DNA of 64,000 bases from Paenibacillus sambharensis (GTDB lineage Bacteria > Bacillota > Bacilli > Paenibacillales > Paenibacillaceae), in contig NZ_QKRB01000006.1 in assembly GCF_003233845.1 (NCBI RefSeq), positions 62,001 to 126,000 of the forward strand, written 5' to 3'. This document shows, in pieces, positions 33,219 to 41,477 of this stretch. The first letter of the stretch is position 1. Every line of letters begins with the position of its first letter. The translations under genes were made by a program, and so were the position numbers. The notes under the pieces were generated by a model that was given only the letters and a program-made list of their open reading frames with translations, had not been told where the DNA came from and did no database searches.

Positions 33219-34208
33219 ATGGTAAAGCAAGAGATGCCGGACCGGCGGTTCACGCCGGAGCCGAATAGGACGATTGGAGAAGCCTGCGTGCAGGCTTCTT
33301 GTTTTTTGGAGGAGGCAGGCGTCGGGGAGGCCCGGCCGAATGCAGAGCTGCTGCTGATGCACCTGCTCGGAATGGAGAAGTCTGCGCTGCTTCGTGACTG
33401 GCGCGATCCATTCCCTGCCGGGAATGAAGCTGTGTGGGCGCAGCTGGTGCAGCGCAAGGCTGAGGGGGAGCCGGTCCAATATATTATGGGCGAGCAGTGG
33501 TTCTACGGACTGCCTTTCCAGGTGACGCCTGCTGTCCTGATTCCGCGTCCCGAAACGGAGCTGCTCGTCGAAGCGGTGTTGGCGGCAGCTGACCGGCTGT
33601 GGCCTGCTGCTTCAGAGGACGAACAGGAGATACCGGAAGCAGGTGAGCGGCAAGGGAAGGGCAGGAAAGCACTGAGAGCGGTTGATGTCGGCACAGGGAG
33701 CGGAGCTATCGCGGTGACGCTGGCCGTTCAGCGTCCGGAGTGGCAGGTCTGTGCTACCGACTTGTCCAGTGAAGCGCTACAGGTGGCGCATGCCAATGCG
33801 AAGCGCCATGGTGCCGAAGACCGGATGCTCTGGCTGCAGGGGGACCTGCTTGAGCCAGTGACAGCGGCTTCGCCGCCGCTTGCAGTCGACATCCTGGTCT
33901 CAAACCCGCCTTACATTCCAGCCGGAGACATTGAGGGACTGCAGCGGGAAGTCCGTGACTATGAGCCAAGGCTGGCCCTTGATGGCGGGGAGGATGGGCT
34001 GAACCCCTACCGGAGAATGCTGAAGCAGATGAAGGATATGGCGGCGGTCCCGGCTATTGCGGCATTTGAGCTTGGACAGGGCCAGGCGCATGAGGTAGCA
34101 CGTATGATGATGGATACCCGCTGGTGGAATGAGATTCGGATTGTTGACGATTATGCGGGTATTGGCCGCCACGTTATAGCTTTGCGTACCAGCTCCTTCG
34201 ATAACTGA
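33219..34208 (+). CDS. prmC: Peptide chain release factor N5-glutamine methyltransferase
   Basis: A 329-residue SAM-dependent methyltransferase that modifies the GGQ glutamine of release factors. The catalytic NPPY is in ILVSNPPYIP, the SAM-binding loop is VDVGTGSGAIAVTLA, and IPRPETELLVE is the family signature. Between the N-terminal helical domain and the SAM loop it has an extra Glu/Gly/Lys-rich stretch (ASEDEQEIPEAGERQGKGRK), which makes it longer than typical (about 285). The ATG follows CAGGAGGA. It starts 37 bases after prfA. Confidence 0.95.
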   Translation: MVKQEMPDRRFTPEPNRTIGEACVQASCFLEEAGVGEARPNAELLLMHLLGMEKSALLRDWRDPFPAGNEAVWAQLVQRKAEGEPVQYIMGEQWFYGLPFQVTPAVLIPRPETELLVEAVLAAADRLWPAASEDEQEIPEAGERQGKGRKALRAVDVGTGSGAIAVTLAVQRPEWQVCATDLSSEALQVAHANAKRHGAEDRMLWLQGDLLEPVTAASPPLAVDILVSNPPYIPAGDIEGLQREVRDYEPRLALDGGEDGLNPYRRMLKQMKDMAAVPAIAAFELGQGQAHEVARMMMDTRWWNEIRIVDDYAGIGRHVIALRTSSFDN

Positions 34209-34237
34209 CAGCACTCGGGGCTGTGCCTGTTAAACCA

Positions 34238-34285
34238 AACAACCTTCAACCTGCTGAAGCAGCGGGCTGAAGGTTGTTTTATTTT
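34238..34285 (+). terminator. Terminator after prmC
   Basis: AACAACCTTCA pairs with TGAAGGTTGTT around a GC-rich inner hairpin, followed by TTATTTT. It lies between convergent genes and may also serve the histidine kinase gene. Confidence 0.75.
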
Positions 34286-34311
34286 CCTGCTGCTAAGCGG
34301 TGCTGGGCTCG

Positions 34312-35961
34312 CTAAAGTTCCTCTTCCCGCATTCGCTTCAATGCGAGCGTGAAGGTGCTGCCCTTGCCGGGATTAGAGATAAAGCTGATGGAACCGCCAT
34401 GCGCTGCTGCGATTTCCTTTACGATAGACAGGCCGAGCCCTGTGCCGCTAATGTGGCGGCGCTCTATCGTATCTACCCGGTAGAACTTATCATATAACCG
34501 TTCGTGGGCGTCCGCTGGAATGCCAAGTCCATCATCTGCAACACGGATGGATACAGCTGTACGGCTAACCTCACAGCTGACACGGACGGCTGCAGTGTCT
34601 GGCGAATACTTGACCGCATTGCTGATCAGGTTGTCGACCGCCTGGATGAGCTTAACCGGGTCGGCGTATACCGCTGCATCAATCTCCTGCGGATTCCAGA
34701 CGATGCGGCCGCCTGCCCGAACATTCCAGCTGTCTACCGTATCTTCCAGCAGGCTGCCGATATCGACCGGCTCGAACCGGAAGATCAGCTGGCCTTCCTC
34801 CATCCGGCGGAGATCGAGATAATCGTGGATCAGCCGGTTCAGCTTGGTGGCTTCCTTATGGATGGTCTCCAGATAGTAGCGCTGTCTATCCTCACCAAGC
34901 GGAGCATCCAGCATCATCTCCGTAAAGCCAATAATACCTGTGAGCGGGGTCTTCAGCTCGTGAGTCACGACGCCGACCATCTCGTTCTTGAGCGTCTGCA
35001 GATGCTCTTCTTCGCTCCGGTCCCGGAAGAAGAAGATGTGCTCCCCGGCAGGGCCGCTGTTCCCGTCTTGCGCATGGGCAGCATACAATTCAAAATGCCG
35101 GCGGACAGCGGAGTCGCCGGTCTGGCCGGTGGGCCGCTGGTAAGCGAACTGCTCGCGCAGCATGGATTCTCCGCCGCTTAGGAAGCGGGCTACTGTCTGG
35201 CCGACGGCAGGGCCATGTTCGCCGGTTATGCCCATATCTGCCCAGGCGGTGGTTATTTGGCTGCCAACCTGCATCTGCTCACCGAAGTATTCCCTGATTC
35301 TCGCATTCCGGTACACAATACGGCCCTCTGCGTCACAAATGACAGCTCCTTCACAGCTTGTCTTCAATATCCTTCTAAGCATGCTGCTTTGCGAATCAGC
35401 TTTGCGAATAGATTCAATGAGCAGCATGAGGAGCGCGCCAACCGAGTAAGCAAGCAATGATAGTGCTGCGATGACCTGGGTCAGCTTCCCGTGAGCCGGG
35501 ACTTGAAGGTAGAGTGCGATGCTGCCGGTTATAACCGAAGCAGTCGTTGCAAGAAACCAGCGCAGCCATACTGAGCGCTGGCGGAAGAGGCCGGCAGCCG
35601 TACTGCTTAAGACAGCCGTGCTGAGCAGGTGTGCGGCCGGCAGATAGAAGTCCTCATACGGGAACAGCACCAGCCGCCCTGTGATTAGGACGGCAGCACA
35701 GGTGAGGACAGCAGGCCATCCTGCATAGACGGCAGACAGAACAAGGACAACAATGCGGAGGTCCACGATCGTCCCGGGCTCGATTTCGATTGCAAAATGC
35801 ATTAGAAGCACACCCAGCCCGCCGGCCAGCAAACCCGAACCACCCCGCGCCCACAGCGACTGCGGGGCAAGAACCAGCTGCTTCAGGGCGTGTCCGGCGA
35901 GCAGGTAATAAGCGATAAGCAGGGCGCTGCTTGCTAACAGATCGTACGCCATGTCAACCAT
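34312..35961 (-). CDS. Sensor histidine kinase with LytS-type membrane receptor and PAS domain
   Basis: A 549-residue membrane kinase. Residues 1-185 form five or six membrane segments of the 5TMR-LYT type (IVDLRIVVLVLSAVYAGWPA is the characteristic strand). A PAS domain follows (SCEGAVICDAEGRIVYRNAR near 202-221), then HisKA with His334 in VVTHELKTPLTGIIGF and a HATPase domain with N (NLISNAVKYSP), G1 (DDGLGIP) and G2 (GTGLGLSIVKEI) boxes. LytS-type receptors sense cell-envelope or small-metabolite cues. It starts 11 bases after the response regulator gene, with an AGGAGAAG site, so the two form an operon. The regulon is unknown; the location next to spoIIR is probably incidental. Confidence 0.9.
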   Translation of the reverse strand: MVDMAYDLLASSALLIAYYLLAGHALKQLVLAPQSLWARGGSGLLAGGLGVLLMHFAIEIEPGTIVDLRIVVLVLSAVYAGWPAVLTCAAVLITGRLVLFPYEDFYLPAAHLLSTAVLSSTAAGLFRQRSVWLRWFLATTASVITGSIALYLQVPAHGKLTQVIAALSLLAYSVGALLMLLIESIRKADSQSSMLRRILKTSCEGAVICDAEGRIVYRNARIREYFGEQMQVGSQITTAWADMGITGEHGPAVGQTVARFLSGGESMLREQFAYQRPTGQTGDSAVRRHFELYAAHAQDGNSGPAGEHIFFFRDRSEEEHLQTLKNEMVGVVTHELKTPLTGIIGFTEMMLDAPLGEDRQRYYLETIHKEATKLNRLIHDYLDLRRMEEGQLIFRFEPVDIGSLLEDTVDSWNVRAGGRIVWNPQEIDAAVYADPVKLIQAVDNLISNAVKYSPDTAAVRVSCEVSRTAVSIRVADDGLGIPADAHERLYDKFYRVDTIERRHISGTGLGLSIVKEIAAAHGGSISFISNPGKGSTFTLALKRMREEEL

Positions 35962-35972
35962 ACTAGCTTCTC

Positions 35973-36677
35973 CTATCCGAACAATCCTTGTTGATAATGC
36001 TCGGCGTTATACTTGTACCCGATGCCCCAGACGGTCTTGATATAGCGCGGGTACTTGGGGTTAGCTTCGAGCTTCTTGCGTAGATTTGTAATATGCACGT
36101 CGATTGCCCGGTCCGTTACGGGAACCTGCGGCCCTTTGATTTTTCGCAGCAGCTCTTCTCTGCTGAATACCTTGCCAGGCGCCAGAAGAAAGATACGCAT
36201 CAGCTCAAATTCATGATACGTCGTCTCGACAGGCTTGCCATTGTGAAACAGCTTCCTGCGGCTGGTGTCGAGGGTGAGCGCGGAGCCGCTGTTGAGACCT
36301 ACTGCGTGCGGTGAGTAGTTGGCCCGGCGAAGAAGTGCTTCAACCCGTGCCGCGAGCTCACGCATGCTGAAGGGCTTGGGCAGGTAATCGTCTGCTCCGG
36401 TAAAGAGGGCCTCGACCCGGTCGTTGACATCCTGCCTGGCTGAGAGCATTAGAATGGGAATGTCCGAGACGGAACGGATTTCCGCGCATAGTGTCATGCC
36501 ATCAGTATCCGGCAGCATGATATCCAGAATAATCAGATCGGCTGCGGTAGCAGCAAGAGCCCTGCGGGCGGATGCACCGTCCATGGCACTTATGACAGAG
36601 TAACCTTCCTCCCGCAGGTAAATCGAGATCATATCCGCAATGCTGCTGTCGTCTTCTACAAGTAAAATCTTCTTCAT
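35973..36677 (-). CDS. OmpR/PhoB-family response regulator
   Basis: A 234-residue regulator. The receiver domain has acidic residues EDD at 8-10, phosphoacceptor Asp52 in LIILDIMLPDTDG, and a Lys in YLPKPFSMREL. The winged-helix DNA-binding domain ends with VTDRAIDVHITNLRKKLEAN and YIKTVWGIGYKY. I chose ATG 36677 (MKKILLVEDD), with AAGGAG about 12 bases upstream; a longer in-frame start at 36812 would add residues unlike any receiver. It is the first gene of the pair with the LytS-type kinase. Confidence 0.93.
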   Translation of the reverse strand: MKKILLVEDDSSIADMISIYLREEGYSVISAMDGASARRALAATAADLIILDIMLPDTDGMTLCAEIRSVSDIPILMLSARQDVNDRVEALFTGADDYLPKPFSMRELAARVEALLRRANYSPHAVGLNSGSALTLDTSRRKLFHNGKPVETTYHEFELMRIFLLAPGKVFSREELLRKIKGPQVPVTDRAIDVHITNLRKKLEANPKYPRYIKTVWGIGYKYNAEHYQQGLFG

Positions 36678-36787
36678 GCGTTCGCTGAACTCCTTAGAGG
36701 TTACGGATTTTACGTTGAGTCTACCACGCAAATATTTAGAATCTATAAGGAATCCGTAACGATAGTATTTGATATGACAGCTGCTAG

Positions 36788-36816
36788 GTTTAAAGATTCG
36801 GGACCCGGGCATACTG
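36788..36816 (+). promoter_or_regulatory. Candidate sigma-F (forespore) promoter of spoIIR
   Basis: GTTTA, 15 bases, GGCATACTG. B. subtilis spoIIR is transcribed by sigma-F, whose consensus is about GYWTA-N15-GGHNANHHT. The -35 fits completely and the -10 only partly, so this is tentative. Confidence 0.35.
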
Positions 36817-36882
36817 GTGATAGAGCCGTTCCGGAACGCAAGCTAATGCCGCCGACGGGCGCATGAAAGAGGGGCTTGTGTC

Positions 36883-37584
36883 ATGGTCATCCGCAATCAT
36901 ATTATTTCATTCCCAGTTCGCTACCGTGCTTCTTATGGTTATCTGATTCTTGCACTTATGCTGCTAGTTATGTCGTGGGAAAGCCTGAAGTCTGACGCTG
37001 CTCTGGCGAGCGGCGCCATACCGGAGGAGTCGATCCGGCTCCGCATACTTGCCAATTCCGATTCCCCTGCCGACCAGGCTGTCAAACGGCATGTGCGTGA
37101 TGCGGTGGTGGCCGATATGGAGCGTTATACGGCCGGCATGTCCTCAATTGAGGAAGCGCGCCAAGTTATTGGCGGCCGTCTTGATGAGATTGAAACGCTG
37201 GTTCGTCAAGAGCTGGCTGAGCGGGGATTCACGTATGCTGTGCATGCGGAGCTGGCAGAGGTTCCGTTCCCTACCAAAATGTACGGCAGCCGCGTATATC
37301 CGGCGGGCGACTATGAAGCGCTGCGCATTACACTCGGTGCGGGCGAGGGCCAGAACTGGTGGTGCGTGCTGTTTCCCCCGCTTTGCTTCGTGGATGCAGT
37401 AAGCGGTGAAGCGACGGATGGACCCGCTGTAGCAGCCTCAGCCGCAGCTGTTCAAGGAGCATCAGGAGAGCAGGAAGGAGCAGAGACCGCGGCTGTTCAA
37501 TCGGGAGAAGAGCCGGAGGTAAAGTTCTTCCTTTGGGAGATGCTTCAAGCAATCGGCGATTTCTTCCGGAATCTGTTTGGCTAA
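36883..37584 (+). CDS. spoIIR: Stage II sporulation protein R
   Basis: A 233-residue secreted signalling protein of sporulation. After one N-terminal membrane/signal segment (YLILALMLLVMSW) come the family motifs IPEESIRLRILANSDSPADQ, VKRHVRDAVV, YPAGDYEALRITLGAGEGQN and WWCVLFPPLCFVD. The forespore exports it into the intermembrane space, where it triggers SpoIIGA to process pro-sigma-E in the mother cell. An Ala/Glu-rich stretch precedes the C-terminal amphipathic end. The ATG follows AAAGAGGGG. Its presence shows an endospore former, and the following ywlC-mntP-ywlE order matches B. subtilis. Confidence 0.95.
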   Translation: MVIRNHIISFPVRYRASYGYLILALMLLVMSWESLKSDAALASGAIPEESIRLRILANSDSPADQAVKRHVRDAVVADMERYTAGMSSIEEARQVIGGRLDEIETLVRQELAERGFTYAVHAELAEVPFPTKMYGSRVYPAGDYEALRITLGAGEGQNWWCVLFPPLCFVDAVSGEATDGPAVAASAAAVQGASGEQEGAETAAVQSGEEPEVKFFLWEMLQAIGDFFRNLFG

Positions 37585-37666
37585 AACAGAGCAGAAGGCA
37601 AAACCTGTCAGGGCTTGCTGATAGATTGTGATATAATGGAGTCGCAATTCAACTTGACGATTCGGA

Positions 37667-38764
37667 GTGAAACAGGCTTTGACAGAGCGGAAGATGAAGT
37701 TATGGAGAATACCGGAAAATGGTTCTGAAAGCCCGGAAGCCAGGGCGGCCATTACAGAAGCGGGTGAGCTGCTCGGGACAGGCGGGATTGTAGCTTTTCC
37801 GACCGAGACGGTGTATGGACTTGGCTGCGACGCGGCCAATACGGAGGCGGTGGAGCGGGTCTTCGCGGCCAAGGGAAGGCCTTCCGACAACCCGCTGATC
37901 GTGCATATTGCGGACGAGAGACAGCTGGAGCCCATTGTTAAGCCTTACAGCGGCACAGCTGCCAAGCTGATGGCCGCTTTTTGGCCAGGGCCCCTTACGA
38001 TTGTGCTTCCAGCGCTGGAAGGGGCGGTGTCGCCGCGGGTTACAGCTGGTCTAGATACGGTAGCTGTACGCATGCCGGCACATGAGACGGCTCTTAAGCT
38101 CATTGCCGCCGCAGGGTGCCCGATCGCAGCCCCAAGCGCTAACCGTTCGGGAAGGCCGAGTCCCACCCGCGCGGAGCATGTGCAGGAGGATCTGGAGAGC
38201 CGGATTGACGGTCTGGTAGACGGTGGTCCCGCTGCTGTCGGCCTGGAATCTACGGTGGTGGAAGTTTCGGAAGGGTGCATTCGCATTCTTCGTCCGGGCA
38301 GTGTGACAGCAGAGGAACTGGCAGCAGCGGGCGGTTGCGAGGTGGTTGAGCAGGACGAAGGTGCGGCAGGCGAGCGGTCCGGCCAGCCGGAAGCTCCGCG
38401 GTCTCCGGGCATGAAATATACGCATTATGCGCCTGCGGGCAGCATGACCCTGGTAGCCGGCGAGCCGGAAGCAGTAAGCGGCTATATTATGAAGGAAGCT
38501 GCGATGGCTGCCGCTGAAGGCAGGCGTACGGGAATATTGGTGTATGAAGAGCATGCGGCAGCTTATGAGGCGGATGCCGTCCTTGTGCTTGGCAGTCTTG
38601 GCCGTCCGGCTGATGCTGCACGCACCCTGTATGATGCTCTTCGGACATTTGATAAGCTGGGAATCGAAGAAATATGGGCCGAAGCCTGTCCGCAGGAGGG
38701 GATCGGCGCTGCCCTCATGAACCGTCTGACGAAGGCGGCGGGAGGCAGATTGATTCAGGTTTAG
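37667..38764 (+). CDS. ywlC: L-threonylcarbamoyladenylate synthase (Sua5/YwlC)
   Basis: A 365-residue enzyme that condenses threonine, bicarbonate and ATP to threonylcarbamoyl-AMP for t6A37 of ANN-decoding tRNAs. The YrdC domain shows GGIVAFPTETVYGLGCDA, the KGRPSDNPLIVHI loop, WPGPLTIVLP, and SANRSGRPSPTRAEHV; a C-terminal Sua5 domain follows the linker SPGMKYTHYAP. The start is GTG 37667 or a nearby downstream TTG; neither has a strong ribosome-binding site (GGAG lies between). A TATAAT is at 37631. It is the first gene of ywlC-mntP-ywlE. Confidence 0.93.
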   Translation: MKQALTERKMKLWRIPENGSESPEARAAITEAGELLGTGGIVAFPTETVYGLGCDAANTEAVERVFAAKGRPSDNPLIVHIADERQLEPIVKPYSGTAAKLMAAFWPGPLTIVLPALEGAVSPRVTAGLDTVAVRMPAHETALKLIAAAGCPIAAPSANRSGRPSPTRAEHVQEDLESRIDGLVDGGPAAVGLESTVVEVSEGCIRILRPGSVTAEELAAAGGCEVVEQDEGAAGERSGQPEAPRSPGMKYTHYAPAGSMTLVAGEPEAVSGYIMKEAAMAAAEGRRTGILVYEEHAAAYEADAVLVLGSLGRPADAARTLYDALRTFDKLGIEEIWAEACPQEGIGAALMNRLTKAAGGRLIQV

Positions 38765-38800
38765 AGAGAACGTGAACAACAGGCCCCGTCATGAACGGCG

Positions 38801-38841
38801 CCTTGTCCGCATACATTGGGTAGAGAATGCTGCGGACAAGG
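38801..38841 (+). promoter_or_regulatory. RNA hairpin overlapping the mntP ribosome-binding site
   Basis: CCTTGTCCGCA and TGCGGACAAGG are perfect 11-base complements separated by 19 bases. The 3' arm contains the first part of the AAGGAG Shine-Dalgarno of mntP (38838-38843). A smaller CCGT/ACGG hairpin lies just upstream. The structure would limit mntP translation unless opened. Confidence 0.6.
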
Positions 38842-38853
38842 AGAGATACGGGA

Positions 38854-39426
38854 ATGGATGGAGCTGTATTGGGAACATCGGTCGCTGCCGGGCAGCTGAT
38901 GACAATCGTTGTGATGGCAGTTGCCCTCGGAATGGACGCTTTCTCGCTCGGCATTGGCATCGGACTTAAAGGGATACGCAAACTGGATATAGTGAAATTA
39001 AGCCTGCTGATCGCCTTCTTCCATGTTGTGATGCCGCTGATGGGCATGTTCATGGGCCAGTATGTCGGCAGCCTGCTGGGAGGCGTGGCTGTCAAGGCGG
39101 GCGGCGCCCTTCTGCTCCTGCTTGGCGGTCACATGATCTACAGCTCGCTGCGCGGGGACGCGGTGCAGTCATTTGACCACAGGACGGCATGGGGCATGCT
39201 GCTCTTCTCCCTCAGCGTCAGCATTGACTCGTTCTCGGTGGGGGTATCGCTCGGCATGTTTGCGACTGATGTGGTCACAACGGTGTTGATGTTCGGGCTG
39301 TTTGGCGGGATCATGTCCATTATGGGGCTGCTGCTGGGCCGGCGTGTCAGCCGCAGCCTGGGTGAATACGGGGAAGCCTGCGGGGGCATTATTTTATTCG
39401 CATTTGGCATTCTGTTTTTAATATAA
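38854..39426 (+). CDS. mntP: Manganese efflux pump MntP (YwlD)
   Basis: A 190-residue, six-helix membrane protein of the MntP family that exports Mn(II). The conserved acidic pockets appear as VVMAVALGMDAFSLGIGIG (helix 1-2) and LSVSIDSFSVGVSLG (helix 4), the internal repeat typical of the family. I chose ATG 38854, 8 bases after AAGGAGAG; the ATG at 38827 has no ribosome-binding site. Its ribosome-binding site lies partly in an 11-bp hairpin. E. coli mntP is controlled by a yybP-ykoY riboswitch, but no such motif is evident here. Confidence 0.92.
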   Translation: MDGAVLGTSVAAGQLMTIVVMAVALGMDAFSLGIGIGLKGIRKLDIVKLSLLIAFFHVVMPLMGMFMGQYVGSLLGGVAVKAGGALLLLLGGHMIYSSLRGDAVQSFDHRTAWGMLLFSLSVSIDSFSVGVSLGMFATDVVTTVLMFGLFGGIMSIMGLLLGRRVSRSLGEYGEACGGIILFAFGILFLI

Positions 39427-39487
39427 TATGATGTGGTAAGGTACAATAACGTGTAAAGCATAGCGACTGAAAGGGGGATGTGCAGCT

Positions 39488-40090
39488 GTGATACGTATCT
39501 TGTTCGTATGCACTGGCAACACCTGCCGCAGTCCGATGGCGGAAGCCCTGCTTAGAGAGCGGGCCAAAGCGAGGGGCATTGAGGTAGAGGTACGCTCGGC
39601 AGGCGTTTCGACGGTCGACGGCTTACCGGTTTCTCCGCATGCGGCGGAAACGCTGCGGGCGAGAAACATCACCCACGCCGGTTCATCCCATGCGGTTACG
39701 GGCCAGCTGATTGACTGGGCTGATCTTATTCTGGCGATGACGACCAGTCATAAGCGCAATCTCATTGAGCGGTTTCCGGTAGCGGTGGAGAAGACGCACA
39801 CGCTGATGGAGTATGTGGAAGACCGCAAGGATGTTATGTCGGATATCAGTGAGCTTGAACGGCTGTATTCGGAATGGCAGGTCAAGCAGGTGCTCGGGGA
39901 GCAGCTGTCGGATGAGGAGCGGGCGCGGCTTCTGCAGCTGGAGCAGCAGATTCCGAGCTTCGATATCGCCGATCCGTTTGGCGGCTCGCTGGAGCGGTAC
40001 CGTCAAGTGGCCGATGAGCTCACGGGAGCCGTTGATAAGCTGCTGGACAAGCTGCTGCTGGGAATGGGCCACCGGGCAAAGAACGATTGA
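39488..40090 (+). CDS. ywlE: Low-molecular-weight protein arginine phosphatase (YwlE-like)
   Basis: A 200-residue LMW-PTP-fold phosphatase. The P-loop FVCTGNTCRSPMAEALL (Cys at residue 8) has the Thr that marks the arginine-phosphatase branch (CTGNTCRS), and the general-acid loop reads DIADPFGGSLERY, with DPFGGS as in YwlE. It removes phosphate from arginine residues modified by McsB, acting in protein quality control. The sequence is longer than B. subtilis YwlE (about 150) because of a charged insertion near residues 115-160. The start is GTG 39488 after AAAGGGGG. Confidence 0.92.
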   Translation: MIRILFVCTGNTCRSPMAEALLRERAKARGIEVEVRSAGVSTVDGLPVSPHAAETLRARNITHAGSSHAVTGQLIDWADLILAMTTSHKRNLIERFPVAVEKTHTLMEYVEDRKDVMSDISELERLYSEWQVKQVLGEQLSDEERARLLQLEQQIPSFDIADPFGGSLERYRQVADELTGAVDKLLDKLLLGMGHRAKND

Positions 40091-40115
40091 TTTTGCCTGA
40101 TGTTTCCGTTATGAT
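40087..40115 (+). promoter_or_regulatory. Promoter of the ZTP-riboswitch transcript
   Basis: TTGATT (40087-40092), 17 bases, TATGAT (40110-40115), overlapping the ywlE stop codon and starting transcription about 15 bases before the riboswitch. Confidence 0.6.
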
Positions 40116-40136
40116 GAAGATAATGAATTTCAAGAT

Positions 40137-40206
40137 CCGATGTGACTGGCGACGGAAGTGGGTAACCACGGTGGAGCATCGGAACATACGGCCGGTCGCC
40201 TGGGCA
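40137..40206 (+). ncRNA. ZTP (pfl) riboswitch
   Basis: The conserved pfl features are present in order: P1 CCGATG (40137-40142) pairs with CATCGG (40177-40182); TGACTGGCGA follows P1; a GTGG-GTAA-CCAC hairpin is next; then CGGTGGAGC; after a short linker the second domain GGCCGGTCGCCTGGGCA. The GGC of ACTGGCG can form the pseudoknot with GCC of GCCTGGGC. ZTP riboswitches bind the purine intermediate ZTP/ZMP, which accumulates on folate shortage, and turn on one-carbon genes such as glyA. The terminator follows directly, and glyA is the third gene downstream. Confidence 0.85.
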
Positions 40207-40244
40207 AAGAGCAGCATGTCTTCGACATGTCTTGCTCTTTTTTT
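40207..40244 (+). terminator. Expression-platform terminator of the ZTP riboswitch
   Basis: AAGAGCAGCATGTC and GACATGTCTTGCTCTT form a long hairpin (TTC loop, small internal mismatch) followed by a T run. Its 5' arm begins directly after the riboswitch GGGCA, so ligand binding can compete with it. Confidence 0.8.
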
Positions 40245-40338
40245 GTTCTTTTGGACATGGTTTAAGGTATAATAAGCCTGAATTGTTAAAGGACGCTTCA
40301 TGAATGCAGCATAACAATAATCAGGAGGTACTAAACAG

Positions 40339-40797
40339 ATGAAAATTGCAATAGGCGCAGACCACGCAGGCTACCGTTTGAAGGATGAGATCGTTCCGAT
40401 GCTTCGTGAAATGGGACACGAGATTGAAGATTTCGGCTGTGACTGCAGTCAATCGGTCGATTATCCGGATTACGCGATCCCGGTATGCGAAGCGGTAACA
40501 GAAGGACGGGCGGAGCGCGGGATTCTGATCTGCGGCACAGGGATCGGCATGTCGATTGCAGCCAACAAGATGCCTGGCATCCGCTGCGCTCTGGTGCACG
40601 ATATGTTCTCAGCCAAAGCGACCAGGGAGCATAACGATACGAATGTTCTGGCTATGGGCGAGCGTGTAATCGGGCCAGGCCTGGCACAGGAAATTGTCCG
40701 CATCTGGATCGAGACGCCATTCTCGAATGGCGAGCGTCATGCGGGCCGGATTGGCAAGGTGAAGGCGCTGGAAGAGAAATATACGATCCATCCGTAA
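40339..40797 (+). CDS. rpiB: Ribose-5-phosphate isomerase B
   Basis: A 152-residue RpiB/LacAB-family isomerase that interconverts ribose-5-phosphate and ribulose-5-phosphate. Signatures: MKIAIGADHAGYRLKDEI, DFGCDCSQSVDYPDYA, ICGTGIGMSIAANKMPGIRC (active-site Cys-Gly-Thr-Gly) and REHNDTNVLAMGERV. Here it is the first gene behind the ZTP riboswitch, linking PRPP/ribose supply to purine and folate status. The ATG follows CAGGAGGT. Confidence 0.95.
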   Translation: MKIAIGADHAGYRLKDEIVPMLREMGHEIEDFGCDCSQSVDYPDYAIPVCEAVTEGRAERGILICGTGIGMSIAANKMPGIRCALVHDMFSAKATREHNDTNVLAMGERVIGPGLAQEIVRIWIETPFSNGERHAGRIGKVKALEEKYTIHP

Positions 40798-40812
40798 GCG
40801 GAGGTGATCCTT

Positions 40813-41418
40813 ATGAATAGAGAGCAGATTGATCCGCAAGCAATTGCGGGGAATGTTGAGACGGCGGTGAGAGAGCTGGCGGCGGCAGGCTCCCTGCGAG
40901 CGGGACAGCTGCTTGTAATCGGAACCAGCACGAGCGAAGTCGCAGGTGCGCATATTGGAACAGCGGGCACTCTGGATGTAGCGGCTGCGATCTATGAAGG
41001 GGTTGAGGCCGTGCGCAAGGAGATCGGCTTCATCCCGCTCTATCAGTGCTGTGAGCACCTTAATCGTGCGCTGGTGACGACTCGCGAAGCTCAGGAACGC
41101 TACGGTCTGACTGAGGTTGCGGCTGTGCCGGTTCCGGGGGCGGGCGGCTCGATGGCGGCTTATGCCTATCGTCATTTGACGGACAGCGTGCTTGTGGAAC
41201 AGGTTCAGGCCCATGCGGGCATCGATATCGGCGATACGCTGATCGGCATGCATTTGCGGCCGGTTGCCGTCCCGGTAAGGCCTTCTGTGAAGCGGATCGG
41301 TGAGGCGCATGTTACGATGGCCTACACCCGGCCGAAGCTGATCGGCGGCGCACGCGCCGTGTACCAGCTTGAACTGCCTGATGATGGGCATGCATCTCGT
41401 ATCCCCACTTGTGATTAA
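40813..41418 (+). CDS. ywlG: TIGR01440/DUF436 family protein (YwlG-like)
   Basis: A 201-residue protein of the DUF436/YwlG family. Marks include [51 protein letters not shown] and [20 protein letters not shown]. No activity has been assigned. The conserved position between rpiB and glyA in Bacilli suggests a link to one-carbon or pentose metabolism. ATG 40813 follows a perfect GGAGGTGATCC anti-16S match; the GTG at 40804 lies inside that site. Confidence 0.9.
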   Translation: MNREQIDPQAIAGNVETAVRELAAAGSLRAGQLLVIGTSTSEVAGAHIGTAGTLDVAAAIYEGVEAVRKEIGFIPLYQCCEHLNRALVTTREAQERYGLTEVAAVPVPGAGGSMAAYAYRHLTDSVLVEQVQAHAGIDIGDTLIGMHLRPVAVPVRPSVKRIGEAHVTMAYTRPKLIGGARAVYQLELPDDGHASRIPTCD

Positions 41419-41477
41419 CGGCTTTAACCCCCCTATTGATAGATCGTTTACTTTGTGAAGGAGGATTATCTGAAATT

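Noticed and set aside
38765-38853. yybP-ykoY manganese riboswitch ahead of mntP
   Set aside because: The spacer is short and lacks the conserved motif bases; only a simple ribosome-binding-site hairpin is present.
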